Below, in pieces: positions 22,876-33,872 of a stretch of 64,000 nucleotides of DNA (the first letter of the stretch is position 1; each line of letters opens with the position of its first letter). This DNA comes from Ipomoea triloba (Eukaryota; Streptophyta; Magnoliopsida; Solanales; Convolvulaceae). The stretch covers positions 14,546,675 through 14,610,674 of the forward strand of contig NC_044922.1 of assembly GCF_003576645.1 (NCBI RefSeq). The letters run 5' to 3'. Below the pieces are notes generated by a model. It ran no database searches, was not told where the DNA came from, and worked only from the letters and a program-made list of their open reading frames with translations. Position numbers and translations under genes: made by a program.

Positions 22876-23494
22876 AGATTTAGTGCCAGTACCGAGCTCT
22901 TGATGAATATCTCAAAGGGCATGCAAGGATTTTTTGATAAGCTTGTAGGGGAATCAAAAACACTTGGTTGTCATGCAAAGAGAGTTGATGAAATTCAAAC
23001 AAAGCAAATTTTTGAATTTCAGAAGGAATATGAGGTATATTTTAAAAATGTGAGCAAAAGTGATACTGTGTAGCAGTATAGGCAAGTGCCTTACATAGTT
23101 ACATGTGTGGGGGTTTTCTTCTATAGGAACAATCAAGATCAGTGGCTGAGAAGCTTATTGCTGATGTGTCCTCTCTGGTTTACCATCACATGCATTATCA
23201 AAAAGAGTTGGTATGTTCTTTAAATTGATTGCATCTGGCATGTATTACTCTTTTGCCTTTGCAAAATATTTTAATGTTGAGGTGACAGGTGGATGAAAGG
23301 CTTGTGGAACTCACAGAAACAGTTACTGAAAACAAGAGATTTTTGGATGGACGTGTTACATCAATGGTGGGTATTACAACAGCTGCAAAAAGAAAATGGT
23401 CAGATTTCTTCATACAAGCAGGGACCAACACCAAAGACAGTGCCGACTTTTCTGCTGCAAAACATTGTCGAATGGAAGCATCACTAGAAAACTG
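22876..23494 (+). pseudogene. Captured three-exon fragment of a kinesin-5 tail
   Basis: Three exons with consistent phases and GT-AG borders: 22876-23034 (53 codons, MQGFFDKLVGESKTL ... EFQKEYE), 23127-23210 (28 codons, EQSRSVAEKLIADVSSLVYH) and 23289-23494 (VDERLVELTETVTENKRFLD, GITTAAKRKWSDFF, DSADFSAAKHCRMEA). The combined 149 residues are uninterrupted. The phrases KELVD.RL, FLDG.V.SM.GIT..AKRKW and DSADFSAAKHCRME match what I recall of the plant kinesin-5 (KRP125-type) tail. No motor domain or BimC box is visible. It lies directly after the K+-channel exon in the same orientation, so a read-through transcript could splice both into a chimera. Confidence 0.65.
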
Positions 23495-23601
23495 GTAAGC
23501 TTCTAATCTTTCTAATCCTTTCACCTCCTGTGCTCGGTTCTCTGTAATCTCATTTTACTGTTGAATGATAACTAATATCTATGCTCCTTAGACATCCCAC
23601 T

Positions 23602-26600
23602 TGTTAGGAATATATTGTAATTGTTTTGATGAACCAAAAATTGTAATATTAGACCACCAATTTTATTTTGAGTCTAGTATAGGATTATGTCAAGCACAAG
23701 CCAAATCGGTTAAGCGGAAATTACAACAGTATAAATTTTTAATTTATACTTGTAAGTCATTCGCTTCCACTTTACAAATTGATAAGAATTTGGAAGATTG
23801 ATCAAGACTCGAAGACATCCTGGAACGTGACAATGGTTCGAATTGCAAGAATTAATTCTTTGAGAGAATTAAGTAATTCGTGATGAAGATGTTGCAATTA
23901 AAAGTCAAAACTGAAGTCAATCTTGAATGGGTTCTCTCACAAAATATTTTGGTGATGAGGATGACCTTGCCTCTTTAATAGATGGAGATGAGGATGACTA
24001 GCTCAAAATTTAAAGAGAGGATGACTTGGCCGAGAATTAAATCAAGATTGAAGATGAGGTTGACTTGGCCGAAATTCAAAACAAGAATGGAGATGAGGAT
24101 GACTTGAATTAAATCAAGTATGGAAATGAGGATGACTTTACCGAAATTTAAAATCAAGAATGAGGATGAGGATGATTAGCCTATTGGAATTAATTATGAG
24201 GATGAGGATGACTTAGCTACAAGTCATTATAAGGATGAGGCTAACCATGTGCATTCTTGAAGGAGGATGAGGATGACCTACACATAAAGGTCAACCTATT
24301 TTGCCATGCATGAAGATGATTTACGTGAAGATCCAAATCAATAGGGGGAAGAACAAAATCATTTTTGAGGCTGAGTATGGCATAACCAAGAAGAAAAATA
24401 GGATGGTCTATTTATTCCAAAGGAGTCCAACACTGCCAACAACACTTCTAAAAAGGGAAAATATTATTTTCCTAAATATGGCATGAGGATGACTCCAAAA
24501 GGTGAATTCAAATAAACTTGCTACAAGGTGCTGAAGATCATTATGAGAAAAGTCAGTATACTTTTCAGAGGCATTAATTATGCTCAAACAAGAGTCACCG
24601 AACGGATATATTTCAGAGCAACCTGACTTATGGATTATGAACAAAGTCAAGTGTTCACACTACCAAAGTCAAAGATGGATGGCTACAAGTTACAAGGAAA
24701 ATTATATCAGTGATTGCAGAAGAACGTTGCAGGATTATCAGAAGCAAAAATTCAAATTCATCTGACAGAGCCATCAAAGTTGGCAAAGACCATCTGAAAG
24801 CATTTAATGCTCTGAAGAATTACAACGGGCAAATAGCTAATTTAGCTATATAAACCCAAGAAGACTTGATACACAGCACGGGGAATAACACGGTGAATGA
24901 CACAACGAAAAAGGGAACAAAATACGGATGAGTTATTAGCACTGAATACACAACAAGTGATATCAGATTTGAAAGTGCTGAGAAGTGAGCTAAACACGAG
25001 AGAAATCAAGTCTTAGAAAAGAAATATTTTATTTCTTGAAAAGAAATTGTAGGAGTGTAGCTTTGTGCAAGACACTCGGGGGAAACTAAGTGTAGCTGGG
25101 TGCAAAACACTTGGTTGATTGCTTTGTGCGAATTACTCGGAGGAGTGCAGCTTTGTGCAGAACACTTGTGGAGACTAAGTGTAGCTGGGTGCGAAACACT
25201 TGGTTGAAGGGCGTAGCTGGGTGCAAGACGCTCGTGAACGTAGCTGGGTGCAAGACGTTCGGGTTTGAGTGTTGCTGTAGCGAAAGTGCATTCGGAGTAG
25301 AGGAGTGCTAGAAGAGCATAGATTCACTATTATATCTGGGTGATTGAAGATAGTGGAATCTCTCCTGGAGGAAGGAGAAAGTGGAGTAGGAGGATTACAT
25401 CACCTCCGAACCACTATAAATCCCTGTGTCATTTACTTTATCTGCTCATATATCTGCTTGCATATTTATCTATCTGAGCATTGCATGCATTGCATACTTT
25501 GTCACATTTATTACTCATAAGCTTTATTGGTTCACGTGACATCTAGTTTGCATGCAAGACATATTTGCATACTCAACCTCATCCTGTGAAAGCATATGTG
25601 TTGTTTGTTAGGAAAACATAATGTAATAGGTTTTGATGATACCAAATGTAATTCACAATCCCCTAAGTCTCGAAGGATAGGAAATCCTTGTAAGTTCGAC
25701 AAGTAAACTAAGAGCGAAAATACAATCGGGTAATTGAGCTCAACTCGAAAAATATTTAAGCTTAAGGTAAACTTGTGTGAACATCTTAGAAGTCTCGTGT
25801 TGTAATCTTATAGACAGATCAGAAGAAGGCACGGGACAACACTGGAGGAATAAGGGTCTGCGAGACATCAACTAAGTCTCGAGACATAAGCAGAGTTCGA
25901 GAGATAGGATCTCTCGATACAACAATCCAGTTCGAGACATAAGCAGAGTTCGAGAGATAGATCTCTCGATACATGGGATCGAGACATCAAGTGGTCATCA
26001 ACATTGGTCTCGATGAACTGGTACTTCTCCAAGGGGCTGAATGGCAGTCAAACATGCATGGATAAAATAATCTAAGTTTGGAGAAGAAGAATATCATGGA
26101 GATAAAATATCAAGGAGGTGCCGAAAGAATATTATGGGAACTACCGGAAGTGGATGCCACATCAGAATTCCACGACAAACGGATAGAAGGTGCACCAATC
26201 CAAGGTCGGTCTTATTCCCTAAAACGAGGATCAATGGGAATATAAAAAGAGTAACTTTTACCAAAAGCAGTAAGTGGAGCATGGACTCAAGAAAGTGAAG
26301 TATGGAATATTCACTACAAGACAAAAGGTTCAAGTTACAAGACCACCACTCCATGAAAAATGCTGAAAATATGCAATTCCCATACTCAGCATGGGAGACA
26401 GATTTCAAACGGAATAATTTTCCCTCCAACGGAATTATTCCTTAACTCTCATATAAAAAGGACGTGAAGACACAAGTTCAAAAAGAGGTTGGTTCGTTCG
26501 AAATTCTTAAGAGGTGTCTGATTCAAACGTTCAAAAGTGCAAGTGCTTAATTCGGAATATCATCCTGATATTCAAAACAGCGAGAAAAACACATCTTAGT

Positions 26601-27724
26601 GTTTGAGAGAGTTACAAAGCTTAAACTGCTATACATCTAGAAGGTGACCGAAGCTGCTCTACAAGGCTGATTATCCAACGAAAGCTTTTGGTCAGATTAG
26701 AGATTGTTACACTCAAACTGTGACAACCGAAACAACCTTGCTTTGGAGAAGGCAAGAAGAGGCGGAGTAACCTGGCAGCTGTCTTGCGAAAAACCTGAGG
26801 CTTGAGGCGGGCTTGGTGATCAAAGCTCAAGTGCTCGAGAGGTGGAGTAACTAGAAGCAGGGAGAAAAACCTGAGGAGGGGCGGAGTAACCTGAGAGCTG
26901 TCTTGTGAAGATCCTGAGGCTTGAGGCGGGCTTGGTGATCAAAGCTCAAGTGCTCGAGAGGTGGAGTAACAAGAAGCGGGGCGAAAAACCTGAGGCTTGA
27001 GGCGGGCTTCATGATCAAAGCTCAAGCGCTCGATATTGTACTAAAAAGGGAAGTTTTAGTGCAATCCTTTTAGGGAGTTTCTAGAAGAAGAGTGGATGTA
27101 GGCGTGTTGGCCGAACCACTTAAAAATCTCTCTCGCATTTACTTTCTGCTTTTATCTCTCGCTATCTAACTCTCGAACTGCACTGCATATAATCACACCT
27201 CTCGAACTAACTCAAACTCGTGCTATTTAAAAAGGGGATAACTTTTCCGCTGCGCATAAAACTTTGTCTTCATCTTGTGAGGTATCGGACCTAAACATCC
27301 TAAGTCCAATACACACGAGAGGTTGAAAAAGATTTGCAAAATCTTATACAAGTCTATTCACCCCCCCTCTAGACTTGTACCCCATCCCCTTGGGACCAAC
27401 ATTGTTATGCTACGAACCCAACTATTCATTGCATATACCGTTTGATCTGGGTTTGATAGTTCCCACGTCCGCATGCGAGCCAAACTTTATATACTCAGTA
27501 TTTGAGTTATTCCTGATGTTTCTAACGTGTTGCATGTTGTGAAGCTCTTCATTTTTGCGTAACTTTGATTATAGCACTTTACCGTATTATTTTTTCCGCT
27601 GCGTAATTCAAGTTGAATTTATTCACTTGGATTCTTTCTGTTGAAGTGTTATAATATTTTTTGAAAAGTTAGAAAAGTCTATTCACCCCCCTCTAGACTT
27701 TTCCCTATCCTATCGGGACCAACA
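23602..27724. mobile_element. Solo LTR (Sirevirus-like), interrupted by a second solo LTR
   Basis: It starts TGTTAGGAATATATTG, ends TATCGGGACCAACA, and is flanked by the 5-bp duplication CCACT (23597-23601 and 27725-27729). After removing the inner insertion it is about 2.3 kb. The end CCCCCTCTAGACTTTTCCC is typical of plant Sirevirus/Maximus LTRs. No Gag or Pol frame occurs, so it is a solo LTR left by LTR-LTR recombination. Internal features are GATGAGGATGACTT-type repeats at 23950-24290 and GTAGCTGGGTGCAAGAC-type repeats at 25040-25270. Confidence 0.8.
25606..27401. mobile_element. Inner solo LTR nested in the 23602-27724 LTR
   Basis: It begins TGTTAGGAAAACATAATG, ends CCCCTTGGGACCAACA, and is flanked by perfect TTGTT duplications at 25601-25605 and 27402-27406. 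Length 1796 bp. It shares start and end motifs with the outer LTR, so the same lineage inserted twice. The internal phrase CTTGAGGCGGGCTT...AAGCTCAAG.GCTCGA repeats about three times between 26800 and 27030. Confidence 0.85.
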
Positions 27725-27746
27725 CCACTACTACAAATTTAGTCCA

Positions 27747-27984
27747 GGAAAAGAAAGATTGAGATTTTTCTGCAAGAGATGCCTTACAACCTGTCCTGAA
27801 GTTATTATTGGGTCCAGACGGTGAGGAGTTGAGGGTTTTGGTGACTAAAGAGGCTATTCATGTCACTAAAGCTGTCATTCTGGGCTCAATTATTGAATCA
27901 TATAACTTCATCACTGGTCCGATGAGGACGATTATCTTCAATGGCAATGCAGCTGGTCCTCTTGTAATGAATCTTGCTAAATAG
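27747..27984 (+). pseudogene. Captured exon: ABC1-kinase-like C-terminal fragment
   Basis: One frame reads FSARDALQPVLKLLLGPDGE, ELRVLVTKEAIHVTKAVILG, then SIIESYNF and FNGNAAGPLVMN, ending at a stop at 27984. It resembles the C-terminal region of plastid ABC1K (aarF/ABC1 domain) atypical kinases as I remember them, but no kinase motif lies in this short piece. The fragment follows an acceptor-like TTTAGTCCAG. The outer solo LTR inserted just upstream, so before that insertion this fragment and the kinesin exons were about 260 bp apart. Confidence 0.5.
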
Positions 27985-28284
27985 AAAAGCATTTAGGATA
28001 TGCCCTACAACCGACTTGGTTAAATAGTGAGGCATATCTATGTTCATATTTTCTTCTTCAATATAAAAATTCATGTAATAAATATTGATATTTTCAAATG
28101 TTTCTGTTGATTTGTAAATATTTATTACATTTAAAATATACTCCTTAATATTTATGTTTTCTGTTAGTATTTTTCCTGTTCTAAGTATCTTTCATTTTTG
28201 TATATCAGGTCAACCACTTTGGTCCATATGTAAGGCATTTTTTCAATGTCAGAGATAAAGGATTTCTATGTGTTTATTTTGCAG
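27985..28284. other. Intron-like, no gene
   Basis: AT-rich sequence ending in TTATTTTGCAG, a good splice acceptor for the next fragment. Confidence 0.4.
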
Positions 28285-28533
28285 GTTAAGAATTGAGGGT
28301 TTCTAGTTGGGAAAGAGTTCAAGGAGCATTGCGGGCAGGTCAGCATCGTACCAGATTTTCAAGGATAGGGCCAAGAACCGGGTAGATGATCTGCAAGGGA
28401 TGTTTATTGATCTGCAGTGTCTCTGAGGAAGGAGAGCCGTACTATTGAGGTGGCAGTACTTGAAGAGCAGTTTAACCAGATGCTTCACGAATGGAAGGCA
28501 AAGCTGAATGAGCCCACCCCAACTTCTTATCAG
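28285..28533 (+). pseudogene. Captured coding-like fragment, gene not identified
   Basis: Bounded by TTTTGCAG and a CAG|GTATGA donor. Coding-like stretches shift frame: VQGALRAGQHRTRFSRIGPR with a stop after it, then RKESRTIEVAVLEEQFNQML and HEWKAKLNEPTPTSYQ. The charged second part looks like a real plant protein tail, but I do not recognise the gene. At least one frameshift and stop make it non-functional. Confidence 0.45.
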
Positions 28534-29055
28534 GTATGACCAAATTGCTATGGTGATCTCTGTTGACTAAATGAATAGGTCATTTTGCCCAACATACTAA
28601 TAGTCTGTTCTGACTGTTTTGTTTCATCTCCTAACACAAATGCCTCTGTTTCTTTTTTATATTAGCTAGGAAATTCATGAGATGCTAATGCCAAAGACTC
28701 TGAAGGTTATATCAGAGGTTATAATGTTGCAAATAGACAAGCAAATAGAGGTACTTGTCTTTTAATTGCATGATCGGTTTTATCTGTGTTTTATGTAGTC
28801 CTTTCTATTTAGACAAGTATCTTTATAGTATTGTAATTTCAATCCATAATGCTTGTGTGAGAATTGCAGGTTGAATATTATTGTTTTGGTTTTAATTAAA
28901 AAATATTTTATGTTACTTATCAGTAGTAGTAGTTAGCATATGCTGTATTTGCCAGTTTTGATCTTAGAAACTTTTGCTGTTTTGTTTTATCAGTAAATAA
29001 TTGGCGGGAAATTTTTTCTATTTTTAATTACCAAAAAAGTTTTGCTTTATTAATT
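28534..29055. other. Intron-like DNA with a possible small exon
   Basis: 28678-28750 (DANAKDSEGYIRGYNVANRQ in one frame) ends at a GTACTT donor-like site. Otherwise AT-rich. Confidence 0.3.
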
Positions 29056-29058
29056 ATA

Positions 29059-29142
<84 letters not shown>

Positions 29143-29178
29143 TTATTTATTTATTTATTTATTTATTTATATATATAA
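29056..29178. repeat. (TA)n and (TTTA)n microsatellite
   Basis: About 80 bp of TA followed by TTTA repeats. Confidence 0.9.
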
Positions 29179-29194
29179 AGAGTATGACTTTCCG

Positions 29195-29767
29195 CTAGAC
29201 CCGCTTGAGAAAACAAATTATACCAAACAGCTGTCAGCTAACAGCTAATTTACCAAACACCTTTCTACGATAACTATCAACTAGTTATACCTTCTAATCC
29301 AATCAACTAATAACTATAACCGCTTGAGAAAACATTTTCCGTTGACTACATTTTTCGGACGTTGCCAAACACAGAAAACTCGGAAAACAGTTTTCGAAAG
29401 TCATTTTACGAGTTACCAAACACACCCTAAATCATTATGGCCCCGTTATGGCACTGTTTGATGAAATAGTCGGTTTATCAGTCAATTTTGATTTATTTGA
29501 TTACTATTAATTTATTTGATTTGGTTAAAAAGTTAATATAAGTGTTTGATTAATCAACATTTTGTAATTCTAAAATGCTAAAACACAAAAATGTTGTTCA
29601 AAATAACTTTTCTAATCAATTTTTTGAGAAAACAAATTATACCAAACAGGTATCAGCTAACAGCTAATTTACCAAACACCTTTCTACGATAACTATCAAC
29701 TAATTATACCTTCTAATCCAATCAGCTAATAGCTATCGGCTAACCGCCATTTACCAAACAGGACCTC
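29195..29767. repeat. hAT-type MITE remnants
   Basis: Two copies of ACCAAACA.CTGTCAGCTAAC / ACGATAACTATCAACTAATT / TTCTAATCCAATCA, near 29215-29320 and 29635-29750. The right end ATTTACCAAACAGGACCT matches the ends of the 4690-4993 element. The segmental copy 2 begins at its right edge. Confidence 0.55.
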
Positions 29768-29957
29768 TAAAATCATAGATTGGAGAAGCTAGCTCCCTCT
29801 TCATTCGATATCTCTTCAACCCAACTGTACACACTGAGAACCAATTGAATTGCTTCACTTCCCTGGTCTACCCTCATTGTTCTCTTCTGTTTTGTCTTCT
29901 CCAGCAGGCTTATTAGCTTACAGTAGATCTATCATATATACATCGAGTGAGTTTTTA

Positions 29958-30545
29958 ATGGCAGGAATAGGCCTAGTTCTTGGAGGATATGATGTACATT
30001 CTTCATATATACATACATAATCTCACCCATTCCAATTCCTTCATGGCTATGCGATACAGATACTACTGGGTTTTATACTTCCAATTCCAACAAGATCATC
30101 ATTCATATCCCCACAATAACTGTACTACCAGCTACAACACCTTCCTCACACTTGTTGGTTTTGCATTTGCGGTCATCCTTAACTTCCTGCAAATCAAGTA
30201 TCAGAATAATAATAATGAAGACCAAAAGGGTCCATTTCAGACCCACCCCACAACAATGGACCTCGCCCTAGCTTCACTGCTGGTCTACTGCTTGCTTTAT
30301 GGCATCCACCAAAGCCAAAGCTAGCTGTAGCTTTTCTTATTCCCACCCTCGTCTTTACCGCCGTGCAATGCTGTTCTTTGCTCTCTTGTCATTACTGTCT
30401 ACTGCTTCAGTGCTGTTCCCCGAATCAGGAGGGGTTTTCTATGCTCTCTGCATATTGCTTTCACTTGGGGATTGCCTACTTTCACTCTTTCATAAAATCA
30501 AAAACCACATACAAGTTAGTGGGTACAATGATCAAACACTTTGCT
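29958..30545 (+). pseudogene. Small membrane protein, broken family copy D
   Basis: Paralogue of copy B at 13365. The ATG-led start (MAGIGLVLGGYDVHSSYIHT) meets a stop after 20 codons because of a 2-bp difference in the ACATACATA stretch. The frame then reopens as MAMRYRYYWVLYFQFQQDHH through FLTLVGFAFAVILNFLQI, FQTHPTTM and YCLLYGIHQSQS to a TAG at 30322-30324. After a frameshift it resumes as AMLFFALLSLLSTASVLFP and LCILLSLGDCLLSLF. Homology with copy B starts downstream of B's TATA-like box, so the promoter may be missing too. The first part (114 aa) could still be made, but the four-segment protein cannot. Confidence 0.8.
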
Positions 30546-30569
30546 AAAACAAATTTGACTTCATTGCAA

Positions 30570-30676
30570 CGCCTTTGGCTCCATCTTAGCTGCCCTTGCC
30601 TTACCATAGAAACGGTTGACATACCCAAGTAGACCACAATAAAAGCAGAACTTATGGAGACGTTCATACATGAAGT
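30570..30676 (-). pseudogene. LINE-type zinc-knuckle fragment
   Basis: The minus strand reads YERLHKFCFYCGLLGYVNRF. This resembles the CX2CX4HX4C knuckle after 'YERLP.FC..CG..GH' in plant LINE ORF1/DUF4283-type proteins, with the His and the last Cys changed to Tyr. Only about 35 codons remain. Confidence 0.5.
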
Positions 30677-31150
30677 TAAGCCAGGATCAAGAACTATTAC
30701 GTAGACCTAACAATTATGGACATGACATGAAACTGGATACAAAAATAATGGGCTAGTGTTTAATTTTAACGTGAACCATTAACAGGTTGACCTATTAAGG
30801 ACCTGTTATGTTTCGTGTATTAACGGGTCAACCCGTTAACTATTGAATTTTTTATTATTTTCAATTTTATTCTAAAAACTAGTATGAACTTCTTTTTGAG
30901 TGCTACTGATTCTATTACATTGTAATATCTGTTCATCTATACTTTCTCAACCTATTATTGAATTGTATGTTTTTTTCTTAATGTAACTTAACTTCAAATT
31001 TTAGTTTTTTTAATATATTAATAGGTTTAGCGGGTTTAAAGAGGTTTCGTGTCATATCGTGTCGACACAACTCGAAACCTGTTAACAAAACGTGTCTATC
31101 GTGTCAATCCGCTTAACCCGTTAACAAATTGTGTTTGTGTTTTTGTTAAA
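30677..31150. other. Repeat DNA shared with 14.9-15.2 kb
   Basis: GAGTGCTACTGATTCTATTA near 30898 and CGTGTCGACACAACTCGAAA match copy 1 of the segmental duplication. Target-site duplication TTAAA at 31146-31150. Confidence 0.5.
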
Positions 31151-31357
31151 TATTAGCATGTAATACAAAAGGGTAGTTTGGTAACTTCTATTCACTTTTG
31201 GTTGTAACAACTTCTCCCGCCATAGCAACTCCCTGAACCTCCTTTATATTGCATGTTCTATCCTCACATTAATGCAAGTTCAGTTTTCTCCCTTTCAATG
31301 AGTAACCATAGTCTCATCTTCCTTACCTGATTTTGTTCTCTGCACACGAGTTCATCA
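31151..31357 (+). repeat. Copia 5' LTR
   Basis: 207 bp, TATTAGCATG...GAGTTCATCA, with a CCTTTATATTGCATG TATA-like segment. Same sequence as 37948-38154 by eye. Confidence 0.95.
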
Positions 31358-33776
31358 TGGTATCAGAGCAGAGAAGATCCACCTACGCTGCGGCAGTTTC
31401 TGGAGTTGGAGAATCTAGCCAGAGATCGCCGTCTACTCCGATCGATCGCTCACCTGCTCGCACCAACATTCCGCAAAGAAACCACGCTCCACAGAGGAGC
31501 GCCGAATCAGAAGAGGACGAGAATCCTCTACACTTAGGCAACAATGATCACTCAAATATTGTTCTGGTAACTCCGTTGCTCGCCGGCAGCGACAACTACG
31601 GCACATGGAGTATCTCGATGTGCAACGCACTTGAAGTGAAAAATAAATGGGGAATTGTCGACGGAAGCGTCGATGCACCGGAGGAAACACACCGCCAATA
31701 TCCGGCGTGGAGAAGGTGTAACATCATGGTTTGTTCTTGGATTTGCAGATCGGTACATCCATCAATTGCGCAAACTGTTATGTACATGCAGAGAGCTTCC
31801 GATGTTTGGAACGACTTGAAGAAAAGGTTCTCTCAACGCGATCCGCATCGGATCTCCATTCTACAGAGCCAAATATATGAGCTCAAGCAAGGTAATCTTT
31901 CTGTTAATGATTACTATACTAAATGCCGAGGCCTCTGGGAACAGATGAATGAGTTGAGGCCATTGCCGATGTGCAAATGCACGCCAAAGCCAAAGTGCTC
32001 ATGCAACTTAATGGAGGAGATAAGGAATGAAAGGGAAACGGATCACATTATCCGATTTCTTCAAGGGCTCACTGATGAATATCACATGCTTAGATCAAAC
32101 ATACTGGTTTTGGATCCTCTCCCTGACATCCACAGAGTATACGTTATGACCGAAAAATTTGAAAGACAATTGCAGATCATAAGCCCTAACAGTGTGGAGA
32201 TCGTTCATGCTAATGCTGTTCAAGTCGATGAAACTCCCTCTGATAATAATCTTGTTACTGCTGCGGTAAATTTCCTTAATAACCGAAGGAGCACAAACAA
32301 TGGTGGCAATAGAATTGCCAAATGTACCTACTGCGGCATGAATGGTCACACAGTGGAGAAGTGCTATAAAAAGCACGGCTATCCACCTGGCTGGGTGCAA
32401 GGTTTCAAGTCCAGAGGAAAACAGCCAGCCGCTACCACTTCTGCGAGCAATGCTGACAGCTTCTCATATGATCAGATGCAAAAGTTCATGTCTCTTCTAC
32501 AGACACAATTCGGCCAAAGGCAGTCACCTACTACGGCAGCAGTTTCACTCATTCCCACCTTCAAAGAGGAGGGCCCTCATACTCAAAGTGAAGGCAAGTA
32601 CTCTTTTCATACTCATGTTAATGCTTTAACTATGGAATCTTCCACTTGGATCTTAGATTCAGGGGCCACCGATCACATAGCATGCTCACTGGAATGGTTT
32701 GATGAGTATCATGAGGTAAAAGGGGCTGTTGTAAATCTGCCAAATGGAAAGTGTACTGAAGTTACACATATGGGAACCGTAAGGCTCAATGACGAAATAC
32801 GGTTGAAAAATGTCATGTACATCCCAAGCTTTCAATTAAATATTGTTTCTGTTACTAAACTGCTTCAAGATTCACATTATAATCTGGTTTTCACATCTGA
32901 TCAGTGTTTGCTCCGGGGGAAAAATGGGAAGATGACTGGTTTGGCTAAAGAACAAAGAGGGCTGTATGTGTTGGAAGAACCACCTCGGAGTCACAACAAA
33001 TCCTGTAATCATTTTGTTATGCAATGTAGTCTTGAAATGTGGCATCAACGTTTGGGACACTTTCCCATAAATAAGATGCAACATATACATACCTTTGCTG
33101 ATTTTTCTGTGAATAATAATAAAACTTTAGCCTGTGATGCATGCCATTTGGCTAAACACAAAAGATCTCCTTTCAATTTGAGCAGTACCATGTCTAAAGA
33201 ATGCTTTGAACTCTTACACATGGATATTTGGGGACCTTTCATGATCAAATCGTTAGGGGGGGAACGTTACTTTCTCACTATTGTTGATGATCACTCAAGG
33301 TATACCTGGATTCATTTAATGAAAACAAAGGCTGACACCCAACAGTTGATCAAGAACTTTCACAAATATGTTTGCACTCAGTTTAATGGCACAATAAAGA
33401 TCATACGAAGTGATAATGAAAGAGAGTTCAATATGGCTAATTTCTTTGATGAGTATGGTATTATACATCAGCGGTTTTGTGTAAATACACCACAGCAGAA
33501 TGCAGTAGTGGAACGCAAACACCAACACCTGCTGAATGTAGCAAGAGCTTTACGTTTTCAATCGAATCTTCCGCTGGATTTCTGGGGACAGTGTGTTCTA
33601 CATGCAGCCTTCCTCATCAATCGACTCCCATCTCCAGTTATTGAATGGGAAAGTCCATATCAACGGTTGTATGGGCATGCTCCGGACTTACGCAATTTGA
33701 GAGTCTTTGGCTGCTTGTGTTTTGCTTCTACCTTATCTCACGCAAGGCACAAGATGGCTGCACGGAGCAGAAAAGG
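31357..33776 (+). CDS. Copia Gag-protease-integrase (to assembly gap)
   Basis: The frame is open from 31333, but the ATG at 31357, formed at the LTR/primer-site junction, is the likely start. Order: Gag with UBN2-like features (NYGTWSISMCNALEVKNKWG, SVNDYYTKCRGLWEQMNEL); CCHC zinc knuckle CTYCGMNGHTVEKC; aspartic protease WILDSGATDHIAC; pre-integrase HHCC region (MWHQRLGHFP, CDACHLAKH); integrase core residues in LLHMDIWGPF, IVDDHSRYTW, IIRSDNEREF and NTPQQNAVVERKHQHLL. The NGxG-like and D-D-E features look intact. It runs into the gap at 33777. The true continuation is at 35594 after the duplicated segment. Confidence 0.9.
31358..31371 (+). other. Primer-binding site (initiator tRNA-Met)
   Basis: TGGTATCAGAGCAG immediately after the 5' LTR, the standard plant Copia primer-binding site. 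Confidence 0.9.
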
Positions 33777-33801
33777 NNNNNNNNNNNNNNNNNNNNNNNN
33801 N
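33777..33801. other. Assembly gap (25 N)
   Basis: Followed by about 70 bp (33802-33872) that is the reverse complement of 35632-35702, then by a repeat of 32056-33776. The Copia interior was not resolved across the gap. Confidence 0.95.
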
Positions 33802-33872
33802 TAAACACTGATCTATCATGAATATCATAAATCAAATAGCCTTTTGTATGAGCCGGGACACCAAGAAATATA

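Noticed and set aside
22442..23524. Minus-strand ORFs across the captured exons
   Set aside because: The plus strand has consistent splice phases and recognisable kinesin-like motifs. The minus-strand readings have neither.
27727..27741. CACTACTACAAATTT, identical to the CACTA terminus at 21155
   Set aside because: Its first bases are the 3' copy of the CCACT target duplication of the solo LTR, no subterminal repeats follow, and a coding fragment begins within 20 bp. Chance or a tiny remnant is likelier than a second element end.
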